From NCBI GenBank assembly GCA_029747015.1, contig JAKOGI010000353.1, positions 239,001 to 303,000 of the forward strand: a stretch of DNA of 64,000 nucleotides, written 5' to 3'. The notes under the pieces were generated by a model, which did not search any database, had not been told where the DNA came from, and worked only from the letters and a program-made list of their open reading frames with translations. Below are positions 10,486 through 23,475 of this stretch, in pieces. Each line of letters starts with the position of its first letter. The first letter of the stretch is position 1. This stretch comes from Carnegiea gigantea. Lineage: Eukaryota; Streptophyta; Magnoliopsida; Caryophyllales; Cactaceae. A program made the translations under genes and the position numbers.

Positions 10486-12126
10486 TTGATGTTGAAGAAT
10501 AGCACTACTAAGGATGAAAATCCCGAAATAGCTAAGTGTGCTCAACTTTTGGAAGCCTCTCCACCAATTCCGCCTTCCCTTGCTACGGTGGAACCATTAA
10601 AAGATGAAAATAAACCCTCGTCTAATGAGGCGAAAGCTCCCGAGGTAGAACTAAAACCTCTCCCTTCATCCTTGAGGTATGAATTTCTTGGACCCAACTC
10701 TACATATTCTGTGATTGTGAATGCACGTTTGAATGCATCTCAAATTGACTCTTTGCTTAGAGTACTTAGAGAGCATCATAAAGCCATAGGATACACCCTT
10801 GATTACTTAAAAGGAATTCATACTTCTTTGTGTATGCATCGAATCTTAATGAAAGATGACCATAAGCCCTCACTTGAACACCAAAGAAGGCTAAATCCTA
10901 GCATGCAAGAGGTGGTCAAAAAAGGAAATTTTGAAACTGCTTAAAGCCGGCACTATCTACCCTGTCTCCGATATTATGGGGGCAAGCCCGGTCCACGTTA
11001 TACCTAAGAACGGCAGGATGACTGTTGTCAAAAATGAGAATAATGAGCTAATTCCTAGTAGGACTGTCGTAGGATGGCTTATATACATTGATTATCGAAA
11101 ATTGAATAAAGCCACCAGTGAAGATCACTTCCTCCTTCCCTTTATTGACCAAATGCTTGAAAGGTTGGCTAAGAATCATATTTTTGTTACTTAAATGGAT
11201 ATTCAGGATTCTTTCAAATCCTATCCATCCTAATGACCAAGAAAAGACTACTTTTACATGTCCTTATGGTACATATGCTTATAGAAGGATGCCATTTGGG
11301 TTACGCAATGCCCCAGCTACATTTTAATGTTGTATGATGGCTATTTTCTCTCATTTTATTGAGGACATAATGTAAGTCTTTATGAATGATTTTTCTACGT
11401 ATGGTGCAACCTATGACCATTGCTTGAATAACTTGTCTAAGGTCTTACAATGAGATGTGAATTTGGTCTTGAATTGGGAGAAGTGCCATTTTATGGCGTA
11501 AGAAGGGGTTGTCCTCGATCATGTTGTCTCCAATTAAGGCATTAAAGTTGATAAAGTAAAGGTGGAGGTCATTGAAAAATTTCCACTACTAACTTCTGTA
11601 AGAGGTTTGAGAAGTTTTCTTGGACATGTTGGTTTTTACTGGCTGTTCATGAAGGATTTTTCAAAAATTATAAAACCTTTCACCTAGTTTCTTATCAAGG
11701 ATATGCCTTTTGAGTTTAATAAAGAATGTTTAAGTGCTTTTCACAGGTTAAAAGAGGCATTAATCACAGCTCCAGTGATGCAAGCTCCGGATTGGGAGCT
11801 ACCTTTCGAAGTGATGTGTGATGCAAGTGATTATGTAGTGGGCGTCGTTCATGTCCAACGAAAGGACAATAAGTCATATGCAATACCACTATGTGAGTAG
11901 AACTTATGATGGGGCTCAAGTGAATTACGTCACGACGAAAAGGAATTCTTGACAGTTGTCATTGCCTTGGAAAAATTTCAATGTTACTCGATCAATTCCA
12001 AGGTCATTATCATCACTAATCATGCCGCTTTGAAACACTTAATGAAGAAATCCGACTCCAAACTCCGACTCATCTAATGGGTCCTCCTTCTCCAATAGTT
12101 TGATTTGGAGATCAAAGACAAGGCCT
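10486..12126 (+). pseudogene. Athila reverse transcriptase and RNase H, part before the nested chromovirus
   Basis: Reverse transcriptase N-terminus (SSLRYEFLGPNSTYSVIVNA, 10660-10720), the GASPVHVIPKNG and IDYRKLNKAT boxes (10980-11115), the CPYGTYAYRRMPFGLRNAP box (about 11260-11315) and the catalytic box FMND at 11379-11390 follow in the order expected for Ty3/gypsy. The active box should be FMDD. RNase H follows, with VMCDASDYVVG at about 11812-11844 and the ITNHAALKHLM segment near 12012. Frameshifts occur near 10935, 11195 and 11330, with several stops. The last codons before the break encode EIKDK, and the frame resumes as AGLANVVTDHLS after 23471. Confidence 0.85.
12122..12126. repeat. 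Target-site duplication AGGCC, left flank of nested chromovirus
   Basis: AGGCC precedes the 5' LTR and is repeated at 23471-23475. Joining the flanks restores the RNase H to integrase linker of the Athila element. Confidence 0.9.
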
Positions 12127-15125
12127 ATAACGACCTGAACCTAATTTGTGCTAATCACCCTGAATTATCTTAATTTAAATTTAACTAAATTAGGCGTCGC
12201 ATTTCAATCTAGCATTTTATATACTTATGCAATAGTAGCTTGAATCAACAGAGTGGCCTCAAGAATAAAATTTCACTATGCTCCATAATAACTCTTTCAA
12301 AATCATAAATGAGTCAAATTATCCCTTAAATAAAATGAGAAGTCATGGGATATAAATGTAGATACAATTCACATGCCTAAAGTATATAAATGAAATCATA
12401 ACAATAATAATGTACAAGGTAATTAAATTAAGTGTAATACATAGATTCATTTAGATGGATCAAGTTCACACTTTTTCCCCCAAATACACCTTAATAATCA
12501 TATTGATAGCTAAAATATTGATACTAGACTTGGCCTAAATATTTACTAAGTATAAGAAATAAAAAAAATAATAATAAAATAAGTACATAACCCCAAAAAA
12601 ATCTAGATTACCACAAAAAAAAATCTTTTAAAAAAATGGAAAATTTCCTAAATTTTTCCCCCAAATACCCGAAACCCCTTTCCCCTTAAATTCCCAGGCC
12701 CTTCCCGACTACCCTGCCCAGCACCCCCTCCCGTGCTCGTGGCCCCATCGCCGCCTTTTGCCCACCCCGTCAAACATCGTCGGGAACCCGTCGCGCCACC
12801 ATCGGCTGCCACTGCGCCGTGGTTGCACCCACTTCTCCTCTCTTTATGTTCTTCGAGTGGGTTGAGAAGGTGAAAACTCCTAAACCCCTTATGCTCATTT
12901 TGATTGTTTTATTGATTTGTTTTGTAAGAACTTATTTTAATTGATTAAGTGGATGTGAATTTGTGCTTTTGTTGGATTTTGGATGATGGGATTAAATTGG
13001 TGAAACTTAGAAGCTTAGAGGTGGTGATGGTGGGTTAGGGTTTGAAGGTTGGGAGGGAATTCAAGCTTGGTTTCTTGATTTCATGAAATTTGAGTGAATT
13101 TTAATAAAATTAATATGATATACATCTGGGTGTGTATGATGTTGAGTGGGTAGCCATGGACATAAGTGTAAGCTTGAAGTGGATGGATATGGTGTAAAGG
13201 AAGGAAATGGGTTAACTTTAGGAATTTGAAATTCATTGCATAAATATGAATTTGTGAATTAGTTTAAGATAATGAAATAATGTTTAGAAGGTATTTGAGA
13301 AATTTAGAAGGCATGTGCGTGTTGTGTGGCGATTGCCATGGAAGAAGGCTTCTCGAGCTTGAGGTTGGAGATGGGATTAAAGGAGGGAATTGTTCTTAGT
13401 TGGGCTCTTGAAATTAGTAGTTTAATTAAGCTCTTGAGATTAATTTGAGGAATTAAAAATTATGTTTATGTGAGGATTAAGTGGAAATATTAATTTGGAA
13501 TGTTGAAAACAAGTCAAGTATGAGATGAATGTTGGAGACTAATTTAGGAGTTATTAGATGAATTTTAGTGTGTGAATTAGGGGTGACATTATTCATTAAA
13601 AGTGATTGTGGGGCTAGACTTTTATGACTCAGTTAAAATGGTAAGGTAATTGGGTTTGAATTGCTGTTTAAAAAAAATTAATTACATACTTGTGTAACTT
13701 AAAGAGAAGAATGAAGATTAATTCTTGTTTGAATGTTGGAGAATGATGTATGTTTTGGTGACCCAAACAAATAAATAGAAATCAAAGTTCATTTGAGCCT
13801 AAAGGAGCAAAAATATTTTCAATATGCATATGACAGCGTGATGTGACGTCGGAAATCAAGCTAGGACCACAAGTTGAGTTAGCAAGTTAACCCCTTATAA
13901 ATAAATCACTAAAACTAACCATAATATCTCTTTTCATGATGATCATAAAAGTAAGGAAATGAAATCCATGATAATATCAAACATGACATCCAACACCAAT
14001 AACGATGATGATTATAATAACTTTATCGATAATAACATTAATATTTATAACACTATCATAGCGTAATAATATCAATATCATTAATGACAGTAATAACAAC
14101 GATGGTAATAATAATAAACAAAACTCTACTGATAATAAAAAAATACATTTCTGAAGCAAAATTGAGGCCACTCTCGTTGCTTCAACGCCGCAAACAGCAT
14201 TTTATTGAAAGGGGAGAGCCTTCAAGGTACCAGGTACGTTTACTATCTGTACCGTTCAGAAGATCACATGCTTTTCATAAATACCATAGTCTCATAATAT
14301 ATAATTATTTAATGAATCATTTTCAAGTACTATTTTACAACATAATCAAGTGGACCCACTAGTTAACAATCATCAAAACTTACGCCCTTCAATTTACCCG
14401 TGCGGCCTAAAGTCAGGCTACTCAATCGGTTTGGCAGGTGTACACCTATTTAATGATCGCAATACTCATATGAGTTCATCAATTTGAATTCCACTATCAG
14501 ATAATAACCAATAACAGTTTTACTTTATAATCTCTCCTTCTTCTGTTTTCGAACTAAAAAGAAATGAAATGCGGGCGCCCAACTAGATTGTTCTCAAAGC
14601 TTAACTTTACAGTGTGGGGATAAGCATACTAAGTTTTGGCTTATTTTTCGAAGTATTTTTGTGTGTTTTTTTTCCTTCTTTTAGGTAATGGATAAGTGTA
14701 TGAACTTGGCCCTAACAAGCTGAAGGATGTAAGAAGTAAAGGAGGAACTCGGTACATTTGCAATTTAAAGCCGTTAGATGCTCATGGTGGATTCTCGCGT
14801 AGTATGGAGGCTTGACAGAGCTTAAAGATCATGTTGAGTCTACAACTTATGTAAGCATGCTTAAGGTAGAGAGAGTCAGAAGATACAGAATCTGGTTATA
14901 TTTTGGGCAATAGTTAAATTACAGTTTGACGTTGACACAAATGCCCTCAGTCTGACGGGATTTGAGAATTGCAACAGCATTCCAGTAAAACCATATAGCA
15001 TATATAAATAGCCTTGGCTGACTTCGGCGGCGGTAATACCTCTAATCATTAAGACTTCCACTGCCATTCCGATAATAAGTGATTAAGTTAAGATAATCGG
15101 GTAATTAGCATTTGGGAGGGTTACA
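12127..15125 (+). repeat. Chromovirus 1, 5' LTR
   Basis: Matches 20467-23470 along its full length. Includes a GC-rich patch (12665-12830) with C runs, likely the transcript leader region of the LTR, within otherwise AT-rich sequence. A region with many ATAATAAC-like steps (about 13980-14130) gives short meaningless ORFs on both strands. Confidence 0.9.
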
Positions 15126-15129
15126 GTTG

Positions 15130-15143
15130 TGGTATTAGAGCCA
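15130..15143 (+). promoter_or_regulatory. Chromovirus 1 primer binding site
   Basis: TGGTATTAGAGCCA, four bases after the 5' LTR. One transition away from TGGTATCAGAGCCA, which pairs with initiator tRNA-Met. Confidence 0.85.
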
Positions 15144-16277
15144 GGTTTAGGGCCATTGTGAGCTATATGGATTCCTATGAGTTATTTTGGACTAGTGCAA
15201 CAAAATGTTAATAAGGAGTTCATGTGTATGTGTGCATCATGAGGATGTTTTAGTAAACATTTACCTAGCCTTTATCTTTTAGTATTAAGGCCAATGACGT
15301 AGTTAAATAATATCTTAAGAATTCCATCGTTATCAAAGTAGAGTGGGGAAGCACTCGGCTAACTTCTTGATGACGTATATAATCCAAAGAAGTATACTAA
15401 GCTCATAGCAATAATTTTGTAGAGTTTTGGGATGCTTGTTTGAGTTATTAGGATGCTTTCAATCTAGTGGTTTTATTAAGACATGCTGAAATACTTAATG
15501 CTTGGGTATTGTGATATTTAAGACATGACAAGAAGGTGAAGTCCGTAAACTCTTATGTGATTAATGTAGTCCCAAACTACATTTAACTTGCTAGACAGGG
15601 AAAATGTACTGTGTGGCAATGTTCATGGGTTGGATTATTATGAAATAACCATGGCAGTAGTGCAATAATGTAAATATCTGAGGGCCTATCACATCGTTAT
15701 AGATGATTTGTAATAATCATTTAGTATGATGAATCCGGTGTTGGCAATTCAGTAGGTTATATGGTACTACTTGATATTATATGGGTTGTATGCGTCAAGA
15801 TAAGGTGTTATGCAAAAGAGGTAGTGTCATTAAATGTGCCTCTAGATTGTGTGAACTTAAGTGGGCTACTGACTGTTAGGTGTGTATAAGTCATTATATC
15901 TTAAAAGCATGTTCTGTAGTGATGGAGGTAGTAAGCAATGAAGAGATAGAGGACATTTAGGCTTAGGATATTAGTGGACGTTTTGACTCTGAGTCATTAA
16001 CCCCAATCATATGTTTCAATCTAGGCAGTAGTAGGCATTGAAAACTTTAAAAATGTGAAGGGGAAAACTTTTCTAGAGATTGAGATTCTATAGTGCGGTT
16101 GCGCCGATAATGTCCACACTTATTATGAGGTTAGAACAAACTCTAAAGGCACATAGAAATCACTAAGGGTCGATTTTAGCTCCAAGATATTCATAAGAGG
16201 TTCTAAGGATACAGTATAAATAATTTCTCTTATTATGACAGATTAGGTCATGGGTGCTGATGGGTCAAGTTATGCTC

Positions 16278-16467
16278 TGTTAGAATGCCTTGAATCTATT
16301 TTTAGCCCCCTTTTGCAGACCTAGCATAGTGTATCTCTGTATTCCCATATCAATAAAAACCATCCCTCTCTTCTGTCTGTGGACATAGCTAACACATTGT
16401 TAGTGAACCACGTTAAATCTATGTGTGTTTTTCAATTTATTCATACTTTCTCGCATCCGTTATAACA
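16278..16467 (+). mobile_element. Copia-like solo LTR (190 bp)
   Basis: Begins TGTTAG and ends TATAACA, giving the TG...CA termini with a short inverted repeat. Internally it has a poly(A) signal (CAATAAAAAC) followed by a CTCTCTTCTGTCTGTGGACATAG-like stretch and AACCACGTTAAATC, a 3' LTR text common in plant Ty1/copia elements. The flanks are TGCTC (16273-16277) and TGCCC (16468-16472), a 5-bp target duplication with one transition. No internal copia sequence is next to it, so it is probably a solo LTR formed by recombination. Confidence 0.65.
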
Positions 16468-16933
16468 TGCCCGTTAGATTATGTAAAATAAATTAAGACA
16501 GGAAGATCATACTTTGTGGAGTATCAGGTGTTTGGTAAGTAAGCTCTTTGGGATTAACAAGGACTAGGCAACAATTAAAAAAGGAAAGATAGAAAAGAAA
16601 GAGAGATAAATAGGGCACTTAGATGTTGGATTTATCAAAGTAGTGAGAGTTGCGATTCACAACTTTGAGCTTGCTCATGTTGGTGAAAAATAACTATTTA
16701 CACAAGTGAAACCATAGGGAAAAAGGCTTAAGGATATGTCATATATGTGGACAGATTCATTACTTTTGCATACCAAGTCATAATTTATATTTTAATCAAG
16801 AATGGATAAGATTTGGGAAGATAAATAATCTTTCGAGAAGTATAATATAAGTTCAATGGTCATATGCATTGGATTTAGGGCACTTGTTGATACATTACAG
16901 TTATTTAGTAAGGAACTAAGAGTGGTGATTCGA

Positions 16934-17064
<131 letters not shown>

Positions 17065-19559
17065 TGGACTTTATAGACTATAGAAGTATTACTAGTGACT
17101 TCATGAGGTTGAGATGTCCAAGTCAAAAGAGCATTACCAGGATATAACTTTATGTACAACAATAGTGGACTGTAGGGTAATAAGATATGTGAGATGTGTG
17201 CATATACAAAACCTAGGCGACTATCTTTTGGGCATTTAAAACCCTTGAAACTTTAGCTACATGAGTCGCTGCATAGATCCAAAAGAATTACAGTGATCTT
17301 TAGCCAACTAATATTAGACTTCCCTTGTCAGAAATCATTGCAGGATTTAGTATCCTTTGTTTGGACTTCTTGACCTCCTTGGGTGCCATCTAGAGCTAGC
17401 CACCCCCTATTATGCGACACTATAATTTAATTTGTAATTCCTTTTCACTTACATTAAGCTTTGCAAAAATTATTTAATCGCCTCAACAATACTTCACTAT
17501 ATATCTTTTCCCTCATTGAATTACCTCATGACATTAATTTTTATAGGGAATCCCCATCATTAAGATGGGTTACATCTCTCTTACTTTTGTTGATTACCTC
17601 TACTAAGCTTCCTTTTTCCCATTATTATTTCAATAGTAACGTGACCTTGCTTGCCCTTAACATCCAATCACTACATGGATTGCTATTTTACTACTAGTAA
17701 ATCCTCAATGTTTTGGTTCCTATGTAACTAATTATTGGAACTATCTCACTCTTATTGCCCGCCATTCTTAAATTGTTTACGCTTAAAGTTATTTTCATTC
17801 TATCTGTATCATGGTACTATTTTAGTTACCCATCGCTTCAAAATCTACCATATGTTCCTCTCATCAAAATCTTACATCAACAACATTCACAATACTTTTA
17901 GTCATTAGCCAACTTCTCCCTTAATCATCTTGACTTATATATTAGCATCATCTCTTTACTATTTTACCTCTTCTTGACCCCGAGCATTTGTTTAAAAGAC
18001 CTTAATTGGCATACGAAACCATGCTGAGTAATTTGTCTTTTGTATTAATGTTCTTATTTCTGTCATTTCTTATATTTGATTGATCTGCTTCATTTTTAAA
18101 CTTTGCTTTCTTTCAACGTTATCTAATCTTCTTTTTTTTAATTTCTAACTTTTGGAAGTTAGTGGTTCCTCAAGAGTGCTCGTACCTATTTCCAGTGTCA
18201 TCCACCATGTCTTTGAAACTTGTTACTAAATATTGAATCCATTCTTGCTTGATTTTAAGTGGTTTTCAACATTCTAATACTTTTGGCTTTCATCTTCCTC
18301 TTCTTCATTTCGCTAAAAGCATATTTATATGTACTTACACCCCATTTGTTCATAGTAGTAAGCCTATACAGCTTGTTTTGAGTTAGAGATGCAGTTAAGC
18401 TCCCACTACAATGACTGTTGTAATGCCACCAATTGTCTTGCTTTTAAATTCTATTCCTCAAAATATAGACTCGGACTTTCTCTATGCAATCTTGTTATCT
18501 TACTTAAATATGTTTCATATTGCCTATTTTATACTATGCTCATTCAAAACCAAATTCGTCTATTGGCTTTATCATGTTAATGGTGGCTAGACAGTCACCT
18601 TATTGAAACTCTGTTACTACTAGCCTATTTGTAATTCAACGGTTGAACCAAACTGTACTGAATCACCTTTCTCATCAAACCCCTTCCTTCAAAACTCTCT
18701 TTTGTCGTTTTCTATTAGCCTATGTTGGACATCGTGACTATCCTATTTCTTATGATATTGGTACTACACTTATGACTTTGACATTCAACCACACTTTAGT
18801 GTCACAATTATAGGAACAATCCACCCTCTTATTCTTGCTAGAACTCAAAAACCCCAAATTCATTTCTATTCATGCGAGAATGTCCGAATGGCTTTGTCGA
18901 GCAATGAGAACTTTCGCTAAAAGTATTTAAGCAAGCGAATATGTTACTATTTCGAATACTCACCTTTCTTATTTCATTTCATATTTCATAAACAACACAA
19001 CTTGACTTGTAAGTCAACCTCCTAACTGAGATGGCATAGAATAATCGTCTTTTCCCCTGATATGACTCAGGAACTGTTGGCAATCTGTTGGCTCTTTCAT
19101 GATTCATACTTGTAAACCACAATTTTGGTGGTCTTCTATTCTTGGATTCTTGAAAACTCATAGCCATTTTTACTTTGGCCATCCTATGACAATTCCTCCC
19201 TTATTAATCATTTGTAAATTCATTGTTTACTTCTTTCATGGGCAATGACTCACTTGACCATTATTCTCATCACTCTCATTTGTGGATATGTTCATTGTTA
19301 ACGTCGATTTAGCTTTTGACTAGTCCAATGATGAAGAGCCCATTGTAGTTTGAACATAATAATAATTACCCAATCTGGTGTCTTCAGGGACCTTGAAAAT
19401 ATGGTAATAGAAGTTGTATCATATGCTAACTTAATATGGGTTAAGAAAGAGGCTTTCATTAGCATTAAAAGTGCAACCCTCAATAATAGCGGAGATTTAG
19501 TTAAGTCAAAAGGGTGATACTAAGTTGGAGAGACTGAGGTAGACTATCATACAAGGGCA

Positions 19560-20330
19560 ATCACTTGGCTTTATCATACATGAGGATGGAACTTTAAGGT
19601 TACAAAACCGGTTATCTTTTCCCAACAAAGAGGAATTAAAATGAAAGATTTTAAAAGGAGCTTGTAATGCTTGCTATTCTGTGGGTTAGGGAGTGACAAA
19701 AATGTCCAGGCAATACTTCTGGTGGGATAACCTAAAGAGGGAGATTGCAGAGTTTGTGGAAGTGTCTGACTTGTGAAGAGATCATGACAGAGCATCAACG
19801 CCCAGTACGCAACCCCGGGCTTTGGAAAGTCCCACCTGGAAGTGGGATTTAATCTTAATGGATTTTGCTACGAGACTGCCCCTTACATCTTCAAAAAATA
19901 GTGTCATTTGGGTTAATGTTGACAGACTCACCAAATCTATTCATTTCATACCAACCCATGGGACTTGAGTTGTAGAGAGACTATTGTAATTGGACGTCAA
20001 AGAAATAATTTGATTGCATGGCACACCAAAAGGCATAGTATCTGACAGAGACCAAAATTTGAAGCTTAATTTTGGCAAGCCTTACAAAAAGCCTTTGGGA
20101 TTAAAACTAAATTTCAGTAGTTCATATAACCTTGAGACAGATAAACAGACTAAAAGGGGTGAATCCAATCTTCAAGGATATGTTGAGAGCATGTGTACTT
20201 ACCTTTCAGGGAAACTGAAAAGATTACGTACCCTTGGAGGAATTTTCTTATTATAATAGTTATCAATCCATCATTAAAATAGCTCATGTTGAGCGATTAT
20301 ATGGGAGGAAGTACAAATGACTGTATGGTT
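19560..20330 (+). pseudogene. Chromovirus 1 integrase remnant
   Basis: Integrase inserts the reverse-transcribed element DNA into the host chromosome. The zinc-binding N-terminal region is visible at about 19570-19800: EDGTLRLQNRLSFPN, then QYFWWDNLKREIAEFV. The core follows with WILLRDCPL and a VDRLTKS-like box near 19920. The open frame 20014-20256 then gives HGTPKGIVSDRDQ with the second catalytic Asp (residue 11) and LGLKLNFSSSYNLETDKQT. The glutamate expected 36 residues after the Asp is Lys47 (20152-20154), a G-to-A change, so catalysis would be lost. A YGRKYK segment near 20305 marks the C-terminal side. No chromodomain could be read. Confidence 0.8.
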
Positions 20331-20428
20331 AAAAGAGTTAAATGAAGCATTAATTACAGGACAAGAGAAACAAGTACTCCTACTAGCTTGAGGGAAAGTT
20401 AATCTTTTCTTTCTCTCTTCAAATTTTC

Positions 20429-20448
20429 AAGTTTCGAGGACGAAACTT
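20429..20448. repeat. Conserved palindrome before the polypurine tract of chromovirus 1
   Basis: AAGTTTCGAGGACGAAACTT has two perfect 8-base arms around AGGA. It is followed within a few bases by the polypurine tract at 20451-20466. The same box occurs on the minus strand of chromovirus 2 (47508-47527), although most of the internal sequence of both elements has decayed. Confidence 0.85.
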
Positions 20449-20450
20449 AC

Positions 20451-20466
20451 TTTAAGGCGGGAAGGC
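20451..20466 (+). promoter_or_regulatory. Chromovirus 1 polypurine tract
   Basis: TTTAAGGCGGGAAGGC directly abuts the 3' LTR start TGTAACAGCC. It primes plus-strand DNA synthesis in LTR elements. C interruptions suggest decay. Confidence 0.8.
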
Positions 20467-23400
20467 TGTAACAGCCTGAACCCAATTCATGCTAATCACC
20501 TTGAATTGTCTTAGTTTATATTTAACTAAGTTACACGTCGTATTTCAATATAGCATTTTATATACTTATGCAGTAGCAGCTTGAATCGACAGAGTGTAGC
20601 CTCAAGAATAAAATTTTATTATGCTCCATAATAACTCTTTCAAAATCATAAATGAGTCAAATTATCCCCTAAATAAAATGGGAAGTCATAGGATATAAAC
20701 GTAGACACGATTCACATGCCTAAAGTATATAAATGAAATCATAACAACAATAATGTATGAGGTAATTAAATTAAGTATAATACATAAAATAATTTAGATG
20801 GGTCAAGTTCATATTTTTTCCTCGCAACTACACCTTAATAATCCTATTGATAGCTAAAATATTAGTACTAGACTTGGCCCAAATATTTACTAAGTACAAG
20901 AAAAAAAATAAAAATAAAGTTAAGTAAATAACCCCAAAAAAATCTGGATTACCACCCAAAAAAAAATCTGTTAAAAAAAGGGCAAATTTTCGAAATTTTT
21001 CCCACAAATACCCAAAACCCCTTTTCCCCTAAATTCCCAGGCCCTTCCTGACTACCCTGCCCAACGCCCCCTCCCCTCCTCGTGGCCCCACCGCCGGCTT
21101 TTGCCCACGTTGTCAAACACCATCAGAAACCCGTCGCACCACCGCCGGCTGCCACTGCATCGTGGTTGCTCCCTCTTCTCCTCTCATTATGTTCTTCAAG
21201 TGGGTTGAAAAGGTGAAAAACCCTAAACCTCTTATGCTCATTTTGGTTGTTTTATTGATTTGTTTTGTAAGAAATTGTTTTAATAGATTAACTGAATGTG
21301 AATTTGTGCTTTTCTTGGATTTTGGATGATGGGATTAAATTGGTGAAACCTAGAAGCTTAGAGGTGGTGATGGTGGGTTAGGGTTTGAAGGTTGGGAGGG
21401 AATTCAAGCTTGGTTTCTTGATTTCTTGAAATTTGAGTGAATTTTAATAAAATTAATGTGATACACGTCTAGGTGTGTATGATGTTAAGTGTGTAGCCAT
21501 GAACATAAGTGTAAGCTTGAAGTGGGTTGATATGGTGTAAAGGAAGGAAGTGGGTTAACCTTGGGAATCTGAAGTTCATTGTATAAATATGAATTTGTGA
21601 ATTAGTTTAAGGTAATGAAATAATGTTTAGTGGTTATTTGAGAAATTTAGAGGGTATGTGCATGTTGTGTGGCGATTGCCATGGAAGAAGACTCCTTGAG
21701 CTTGAGGTTGAAGATGGGATTAAAGGAGGGAATTGTTAGTTGGGCTCTTGAAATTAGTAGTTTAATTAAGCTCTTGAGATTAATTTGAGGAATTAAAATG
21801 TGTGTTTATGTGAGCATTAAGTGGAAATATTAATTTGGGATTTTGTAAACAAGTCAAGTATGAGATGGATGTTGGAAACTAATTTAGGAGTTATTGGATG
21901 AATTTCAGTGTGTGAATTGGGGGTGACATTATTCAGTAAAAGTAATTGTGGGGCTAGACTTTTATGACTCAATTAAAATGGTAAGATAACTGTGTTTGAA
22001 TTGGTGTTAAAAAAAAAAATTACATACTTGAGTAACTTAAAGAGAAGAATGAAGATTAATTCTTGTTTGAATGTTCGAGAATAATGTACGCTTTGGTGAC
22101 CCAAACAAATAAATAGAAATCAAAGCTCATTTCAGCCTAAAGGAGCAGAACTATTTTCAATCTATTGATGTCGGAAATTGAGTTAGAACCACAAGTTGAG
22201 TTAGTAAGTCAACCCCTCATAAATAAATCACTAAAACTAACCATAATATCTCTTTTCATAATGATCGTAAAATTAATCAAAATGAAATTCATGATAATAA
22301 CAAGCATGACATCCAGCACCAATAACGACGATGATTATAATAACTTTACTGATAAAAACATTAATATTTATAACAGTAAGGATAACAATATTAAATCCTA
22401 TCATGGTGTAATAATATCAATATCATTAATGATAGTAATAACGATGATAGTAATAATAACAAATAAAACTCTACTGATAATTAAAAAAATACATGTCTAA
22501 AGTAGAATTGAGGCCACTCTCGTCGCTTCAACGTTGCAAACAGTATTTTTTTGAAAGGAGAGAGCCTTCAAGGTTCCAGGTATGTTTATTGCCTGTACTT
22601 TTCTAAAGATCACATGCTTTTCATAAATACCAAAGTCTCGTAATATATAATTATTTAATGAATCATTTTAAGTGCTGTTTTTCCACATTGTCAAGTGGAC
22701 CCACTAGTTAACAATCATCAGGGCTTGCGCCCTTCAATTCACCCGTGCGGCCTCAAGTCAGACTATTCAATTGGCCTAACAGATGTACACCTATTCATTG
22801 ATCGCAATACTCATATGAGCTCATCAATTTGGGTTTCACTATCAGATAATAATTGGTAATAGTTTTACTTTATAATCTCTCCTTCTTCTGTTTTCGAACT
22901 AAAAAGAATTGAAATGCGAGCACCCAACTAAATTGTTCTAAAAGCTTAGCTTTACAGTATAGGTATAAGCACACAGAGCTTTGGCTCATTTTTTGAAGTA
23001 TCTTTGTGTTTTTTCCCCCTTCTTTTAGGTAATGGATAAGTGGACGAACTTGGGCCTAACAAGCTGGAGGATGTAAGAAGTGAAGGAGGAACTCGGTACA
23101 TTTGCAATTTGATGCCGTTAGATGCTCACGATGGATTCTCGCGTAGTGTGAAGGCTTGACAGAGATTAATGTTCATGTTGGGTCTACAACTTGAGTAAGC
23201 ATGCTTAAGTTAGAGAGAGTTAGCAGATACTGAATCTGGTTATATTTTGGGTAATGGTTAAATTATAATTCGAAGTTGACACAAATGCCTTCAGTCTGAT
23301 GAGATTTGAGAATTGTGACAGCATTCTAGTAAAACCATATAGCATATATAAATAGCCTTGTCCAACTTCAGCCTGCGATAATGCCTCCAATCATTAAGAC

Positions 23401-23470
23401 TTCCGCTACCATTTCGATGATAAGGGATTAAGTTAAGATAATCAGGTAACCAGCATTTAGGGGCGTTACA
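20467..23470 (+). repeat. Chromovirus 1, 3' LTR
   Basis: Starts TGTAACAGCC and ends GGGGCGTTACA, aligning with 12127-15125. It keeps the original TG terminus that the 5' copy has lost by a G-to-A change. Confidence 0.9.
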
Positions 23471-23475
23471 AGGCC
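23471..23475. repeat. Target-site duplication AGGCC, right flank of nested chromovirus
   Basis: Repeats 12122-12126 and resumes the Athila reading frame. Confidence 0.9.

Noticed and set aside
13977..14362. ORFs on both strands rich in Ile/Leu, near ATAATAAC runs
   Set aside because: Within the chromovirus 1 LTR and partly repeated in the other LTR (22165-22500); low complexity.
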